Origin: an uncultured Bacteroidales bacterium
GTDB lineage: Bacteria; Bacteroidota; Bacteroidia; Bacteroidales; Bacteroidaceae
Assembly: GCA_902800305.1 (NCBI GenBank)
Contig: CADCDP010000018.1
Coordinates: forward strand, 1 to 64,000
Direction: 5' to 3'
Length of the DNA: 64,000 nucleotides
A program made the position numbers and the translations under genes. Shown piece by piece: positions 60,532 through 64,000 of the stretch. Position 1 is the stretch's first letter. Each line of letters opens with the position of its first letter. The notes beneath the pieces are model-generated. The model was not told where the DNA came from. It saw nothing but the letters and a program-made list of their open reading frames with translations, and ran no database searches.

Positions 60532-62217
60532 ATGGCCAATTTTTTGCTTGACAGATTTCTAAAAAAGTCAACATTCACATCACAAGAAGATTTCGAGAAG
60601 AACTTTGAATTCGTAATTCCCGACAACTTTAACTTTGCCTACGACGTAATGGATGTCTGGGCAGAAGAAACGCCCGACCGATTGGCGTTGCTGTGGTGCA
60701 ACGACAAGGGCATCGAACGTCGATTCACATTCGCCGACATACGTCGCCAGTCGAACAAGGTGGCGAGCTACCTGCTTTCGCTGGGCATCGGGAAAGGCGA
60801 TTTCGTGATGCTCATCATGAAGCGTCGCTACCAGTTCTGGCTCACCATGCTGGCACTGCACAAGATAGGAGCCGTGGCCATCCCCGCCTCTTTCCTGCTC
60901 ACCAAGAAAGACATTGTTTATCGCGTGAAGAGCGCAGACATCAAGGCCATTGTGGCTTGCGGCGATGAAGTGGTGTTGCGCCATGTGAACGAAGCACACG
61001 AAGAGTGGCCCGCCCTGAAGCATCGCATCAGCATTGGCCCTATTGTGCCTGAAGGATGGGACGACTACAAGGCAGGAGTGGCTGCCGCACCCGAATACGA
61101 CGGTGAACGTGTCACGAAGTCGTCGGACTACTTGCTCATGTACTTCACTTCGGGCACCAGTGGACAGCCCAAGATGGTCATCCACGACCACACCTACCCT
61201 ATCGGACATATCGGTACAGGAGCTTATTGGCATAACCTCCACATGGGCAGCCTTCACCTTACCGTGGCCGACACGGGTTGGGCAAAGGCAACATGGGGGA
61301 AGATGTACGGCCAATGGATAGCAGGAGCGACTCTGTTTGTTTACGACCACGAGAAGTTCAATGCAGCCGACATCCTGACCAAAGTGGGACAGTACCGCAT
61401 CACCAGCTTCTGCGCCCCTCCCACCATCTATCGCTTCATGATACGCGAAGACCTGAGCCGTTTCGACCTCAGTTCGCTCCAACACGTCACTACTGCCGGC
61501 GAGGCACTGAACTCTGCCGTTTACGATAAATTCCTCGAAATCACTGGACTGGAAATAAAGGAAGGGTTCGGGCAGTCTGAAGGCACTTGCCTCATCGGCA
61601 CCACACCATGGATGAAGACGAAGCCAGGCTCTATGGGGCGACCGATGCCTCAGTACGACATCCACCTCATCAAGGCTGACGGTACCGAGGCCAAGATAGG
61701 AGAAAATGGACAGATAGCCATCCGTACCGACCTGCACAAGCAGATAGGACTTTTCTGCGAGTATTACCGCAACCCCGAAGAAACGCATAAATCATGGCAT
61801 GATGGTTTCTACTTCACGGGCGACTTGGCCTATAAGGACGAAGACGGATACTTCTGGTTCGTAGGTCGTGCCGACGATGTCATCAAGACCTCGGGCTATC
61901 GTGTGGGACCCTTCGAAGTGGAAAGTGCGCTGATGACCCACCCAGCCGTGGTGGAATGTGCCATCACGGGTGTGCCCGACGACATCCGAGGCATGGTGGT
62001 CAAGGCTACCATCGTATTGGGCAAAGAGTGGAAAGACAAAGCTGACGAAAACCTTGTGAAGGAGTTGCAAGACCATGTGAAGAAGACCACCGCCCCCTAC
62101 AAATATCCCCGTGTGGTGGAGTTTGTCGATGAGTTGCCGAAGACGCACTCTGGAAAGATTCGTCGTGTGGAAATTCGCGAGAATGATGCCGAAAAAGCAA
62201 AACAGGCGCATGTATGA
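60532..62217 (+). CDS. acyl-CoA ligase (AMP-binding, MACS-like)
   Basis: 561 residues. ANL-superfamily acyl/aryl-CoA synthetase: P-loop MYFTSGTSGQPKMVIHDH, A5 EGFGQSEG, A7 FYFTGDLAYKDEDGYFWF, A8 GRADDVIKTSGYRVGPFEVE, catalytic Lys in THSGKIRRVE. The region ADTGWAKATWGKMYGQWIAG is typical of medium-chain/acetyl-CoA-like ligases. It activates a short or branched acyl or aryl acid to its CoA ester. Together with the oxidoreductase that follows it could convert acids to 2-oxoacids (reductive carboxylation of acyl-CoA, amino acid synthesis) or the reverse to make ATP. Substrate not readable. Ends in ATGA overlap with the next gene. Confidence 0.9.
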   Translation: MANFLLDRFLKKSTFTSQEDFEKNFEFVIPDNFNFAYDVMDVWAEETPDRLALLWCNDKGIERRFTFADIRRQSNKVASYLLSLGIGKGDFVMLIMKRRYQFWLTMLALHKIGAVAIPASFLLTKKDIVYRVKSADIKAIVACGDEVVLRHVNEAHEEWPALKHRISIGPIVPEGWDDYKAGVAAAPEYDGERVTKSSDYLLMYFTSGTSGQPKMVIHDHTYPIGHIGTGAYWHNLHMGSLHLTVADTGWAKATWGKMYGQWIAGATLFVYDHEKFNAADILTKVGQYRITSFCAPPTIYRFMIREDLSRFDLSSLQHVTTAGEALNSAVYDKFLEITGLEIKEGFGQSEGTCLIGTTPWMKTKPGSMGRPMPQYDIHLIKADGTEAKIGENGQIAIRTDLHKQIGLFCEYYRNPEETHKSWHDGFYFTGDLAYKDEDGYFWFVGRADDVIKTSGYRVGPFEVESALMTHPAVVECAITGVPDDIRGMVVKATIVLGKEWKDKADENLVKELQDHVKKTTAPYKYPRVVEFVDELPKTHSGKIRRVEIRENDAEKAKQAHV

Positions 62218-62393
62218 CCGAAGCTGATTGGATTCGTCAAGGCAAAGAGGCTTACGCTCGCCAAGACTGGAAGACCTGTCTTGATTCTTATGCTGAAGCC
62301 ATTAAGCTCAATCCCCAATCGGAGGCTGTAGAACTCCGCAAGATGACGATGAACATCATCGAGTTCTACTGCAAGGACAGATTTAATCCGTAA
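62214..62393 (+). CDS. single-TPR small protein
   Basis: 59 residues, MTEADWIRQGKEAYARQDWK then one TPR helix pair (CLDSYAEAIKLNPQSEAVEL) and a C-terminal YCKDRFNP. Overlaps the ligase stop (ATGA), so translation is coupled. The gene order ligase, TPR, ferredoxin, oxidoreductase seems characteristic of Bacteroidales. Possibly an assembly or docking factor for the oxidoreductase. No function known to me. Confidence 0.75.
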   Translation: MTEADWIRQGKEAYARQDWKTCLDSYAEAIKLNPQSEAVELRKMTMNIIEFYCKDRFNP

Positions 62394-62427
62394 TTCTAAA
62401 GAACGTAAAAGCAAAAGTAACAACAAT

Positions 62428-62655
62428 ATGGCAAAAATGAGAGGTGCCATCGTCGTGGACATCGAGCGTTGCAAGGGCTGCAACCTCTGCGCGGTGGCTT
62501 GTCCATTGAATCTTGTCACACTGAGTGCTACCGTCAATCACAGAGGCTACAACTATGCAGAACAGACCGATTGGGAAAAATGCAACGGTTGCAGCAGTTG
62601 TGCTATCGTATGCCCTGACGGTTGCATCACGGTATATAGAAAGAAGGAGGAGTAA
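62428..62655 (+). CDS. 2x[4Fe-4S] ferredoxin subunit of oxidoreductase
   Basis: 75 residues. Two clusters: CKGCNLCAVACP and CNGCSSCAIVCP. Corresponds to the delta (ferredoxin-like) subunit of 2-oxoacid:ferredoxin oxidoreductases, which carries electrons from the thiamine site. Three nt separate it from the alpha-subunit gene. GNAT-like or other fusion absent. Confidence 0.93.
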   Translation: MAKMRGAIVVDIERCKGCNLCAVACPLNLVTLSATVNHRGYNYAEQTDWEKCNGCSSCAIVCPDGCITVYRKKEE

Positions 62656-62658
62656 AGA

Positions 62659-63795
62659 ATGGACAATAAAGAGAAAGATTTTGTGTTGCTGAAAGGCAAC
62701 GAGGTGATTGCCAAAGCCGCCATCCGCTACGGGTACGACGGATTCTTTGGTTACCCCATCACCCCGCAAAGTGAGGTATTGGAGACCCTTGCCGCCGATA
62801 AGCCTTGGGAGACCACTGGCATGGTGGTGCTTCAGGCTGAGAGCGAGTTGGCTTCCATCAATATGCTCTATGGTGCCGGCTGCACAGGCAAACTGGTGTT
62901 CACATCCAGTTCTTCACCTGGTGTCGCACTGATGCAGGAAGGAATCAGCTATATGTCTGCCTGCGAAATTCCAGGAGTCATCGTCAGTGTGGGACGTGGT
63001 GGTCCTGGTCTTGGCACCATCCAGCCAGGACAGGCCGACTACCATCAAGCCGTCTATGGCGGTGGCAATGGCGACTACAGAACCATTGTGCTCGCCCCCA
63101 ATAGTGTACAAGAGATGGGCGATTGCATGGGCAAGGCAGCAAAGCTGACCTTCAAGTGGCGAGTTCCCGTAATTGTATTGTCCGATGGCATGATTGGTCA
63201 GATGATGGAAAAAGTAGAGCTACCCCCATTCACACCACGCCGCACCGAGGAAGAAATCGGACAACAGTGTCCATGGGCCACCAACGGCATCGGACTGAAA
63301 CACCGTAAGTATAACTTTATGTCATCGCTGGAGTTCGACCCACAAACGATGGAAGACCGCAACCAGAAGATGGCAGACAAATATCGGCAGATTGAAGCAG
63401 AAGAGGTTGACTACGAACTGTATAAAGTGAACGAGGATACAGAATACCTCATCGTGGCATACGGCATCTCTTCGCGTGTCAGCATGAAGGCGGTCGATCT
63501 CCTGTGTGAGGCTGGCGTGAAAATAGGTATGCTCCGCCCCAAGACGCTGTGGCCCTTCCCCAACAAAGCCATTAGCCAACTCTCTGAGCGCATCAAGTCC
63601 ATCCTCTGCGTGGAACAATGTGAGGGACAAATGATTAACGATGTTCGCCTTGCCACCGAGGGTCAAGCTACAGTCTATCACTCTGGTCGTTCGGGCGGCA
63701 TGGTTTCCTCGCCGACCGATGTCGTGGAGGACTTTAAGCGGATGGCTCGCGAGAACCTGAGCAAGAACTGGCCGAAAGGCTACTGGATGAAATAA
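62659..63795 (+). CDS. 2-oxoacid:ferredoxin oxidoreductase, alpha subunit
   Basis: 378 residues. Pyr domain of thiamine-dependent oxidoreductases: FFGYPITPQSEVLETLA, MVVLQAESELASINMLYGAG (Glu of the thiamine site), TSSSSPGVALMQEGISYM; then domain II GMLRPKTLWPFP. The VorB-like layout (delta, alpha, beta, presumably gamma) suggests a branched-chain 2-oxoacid enzyme or a 2-oxoglutarate enzyme (KorA/KorB). It reversibly makes acyl-CoA, CO2 and reduced ferredoxin. A GGAGG site precedes the next gene. Confidence 0.92.
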   Translation: MDNKEKDFVLLKGNEVIAKAAIRYGYDGFFGYPITPQSEVLETLAADKPWETTGMVVLQAESELASINMLYGAGCTGKLVFTSSSSPGVALMQEGISYMSACEIPGVIVSVGRGGPGLGTIQPGQADYHQAVYGGGNGDYRTIVLAPNSVQEMGDCMGKAAKLTFKWRVPVIVLSDGMIGQMMEKVELPPFTPRRTEEEIGQQCPWATNGIGLKHRKYNFMSSLEFDPQTMEDRNQKMADKYRQIEAEEVDYELYKVNEDTEYLIVAYGISSRVSMKAVDLLCEAGVKIGMLRPKTLWPFPNKAISQLSERIKSILCVEQCEGQMINDVRLATEGQATVYHSGRSGGMVSSPTDVVEDFKRMARENLSKNWPKGYWMK

Positions 63796-63807
63796 GGAGG
63801 AATGACT

Positions 63808-64000
63808 ATGACAAAAGAAGAACTGATTATACCCGAGAACAAAATATACGGCAAGCCCACCCTGATGAACGACACACCCATGCACTACTGCCCTGGTTGC
63901 AGCCACGGCGTGGTGCATAAGTTGGTGGCCGAAATTATCGAAGAAATGGGCATGGAAGAAGACACCATCGCCATCTGTCCCGTGGGATGCGCTGTGTTCG
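63808..64000 (+). CDS. 2-oxoacid:ferredoxin oxidoreductase, beta subunit (partial)
   Basis: The first 64 codons are visible; the gene continues past the window. MTKEELIIPENKIYGKPTLM, then the thiamine/Fe-S-linked cysteines in HYCPGCSHGVVHKL and AICPVGCAVF are typical of the PP (beta) subunit. An ATG six nt upstream is in frame, but only 1 nt from the GGAGG; the ATG at 63808 has a 7-nt spacing and is preferred. Confidence 0.9.
   Translation, partial: MTKEELIIPENKIYGKPTLMNDTPMHYCPGCSHGVVHKLVAEIIEEMGMEEDTIAICPVGCAVF

Noticed and set aside
1..64000. tRNA, rRNA, transposase or phage genes
   Set aside because: Looked for by eye on both strands and none recognised; a tRNAscan or IS search would be needed to be certain.

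Overview
The window looks like a chromosomal segment of a gut- or mouth-type Bacteroidales bacterium, most likely Prevotella or a close relative. The signs are repeated sigma-ABfr promoters (TTTG, 19-20 bp, TAnnTTTG), SusC/SusD transport proteins, a type IX secretion C-terminal domain on a pectin-degrading enzyme, secreted proteins ending in GVYI/GIVI-x-GRK-type tails, NigD-like lipoproteins and the efp, rpmH and fhs genes. I saw no rRNA, tRNA, CRISPR array, prophage or transposase gene. This assignment is from recognition, not from a database search.

Layout. 1-5.3 kb: a very large GLUG-type surface protein (minus strand). 5.3-6.7 kb: a GNAT/small-protein pair resembling a toxin-antitoxin module and an orphan antitoxin-like gene. 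6.8-16.2 kb: a long minus-strand run of housekeeping genes (rpmH, PASTA protein, rluD, ddl, acyltransferase, NigD-like lipoprotein, ACT protein, UPF0210 protein) ending in a GH2 beta-galactosidase. 16.3-31.6 kb, plus strand: efp, a 1344-residue SNF2 helicase, a rhamnogalacturonan lyase with a beta-repeat stalk, a 1114-residue secreted protein, and fhs. 31.7-39.9 kb, minus strand: the most notable locus, a ten-gene sulfur operon. 40.9-52.1 kb: a PstS-like/SusC pair, a SusD-like lipoprotein, tcdA, and a probable copper-uptake operon with a DAACS transporter. 52.8-55.2 kb: a second surface protein that shares both its ends, but not its middle, with the first one. 55.9-59.0 kb: tandem PAP2 phosphatase, phosphopantetheinyl transferase, voltage-gated K+ channel. 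59.1-64 kb: a histidine kinase, then an acyl-CoA ligase/TPR/ferredoxin/2-oxoacid:ferredoxin oxidoreductase operon that runs off the end.

The sulfur operon reads, in order of transcription: LuxR-type response regulator, trans-sulfuration PLP enzyme, cysteine synthase, ThiS/MoaD-like sulfur carrier, MoeB/ThiF-type E1, DsrE-like protein, TusA, JAMM peptidase, family 2B encapsulin (HK97 shell protein with an internal cyclic-nucleotide-binding domain) and a cysteine desulfurase with a ~123-residue N-terminal extension of the sort that loads cargo into encapsulins. It combines the known protein-thiocarboxylate route to cysteine/homocysteine (CysO-CysM-Mec+, HcyS-HcyD-HcyF-MetY) with a protein nanocompartment for the sulfur-mobilising step. 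The carrier protein is itself odd: about 40 residues follow its Gly-Gly-Gly, so it should need trimming, plausibly by the neighbouring JAMM peptidase.

A second theme is repeat biology. The window holds (i) 21-bp palindromic tandem repeats with their own promoter, sitting convergent to the two shared-end surface genes and to a gene relic; (ii) four copies of a ~95-bp promoter cassette in front of unrelated genes; (iii) a 7-bp-period repeat family between genes and, in frame, inside two genes; (iv) AT-rich MITE-like elements with inverted ends; and (v) an extended promoter box shared by the three plus-strand nutrient-uptake units.
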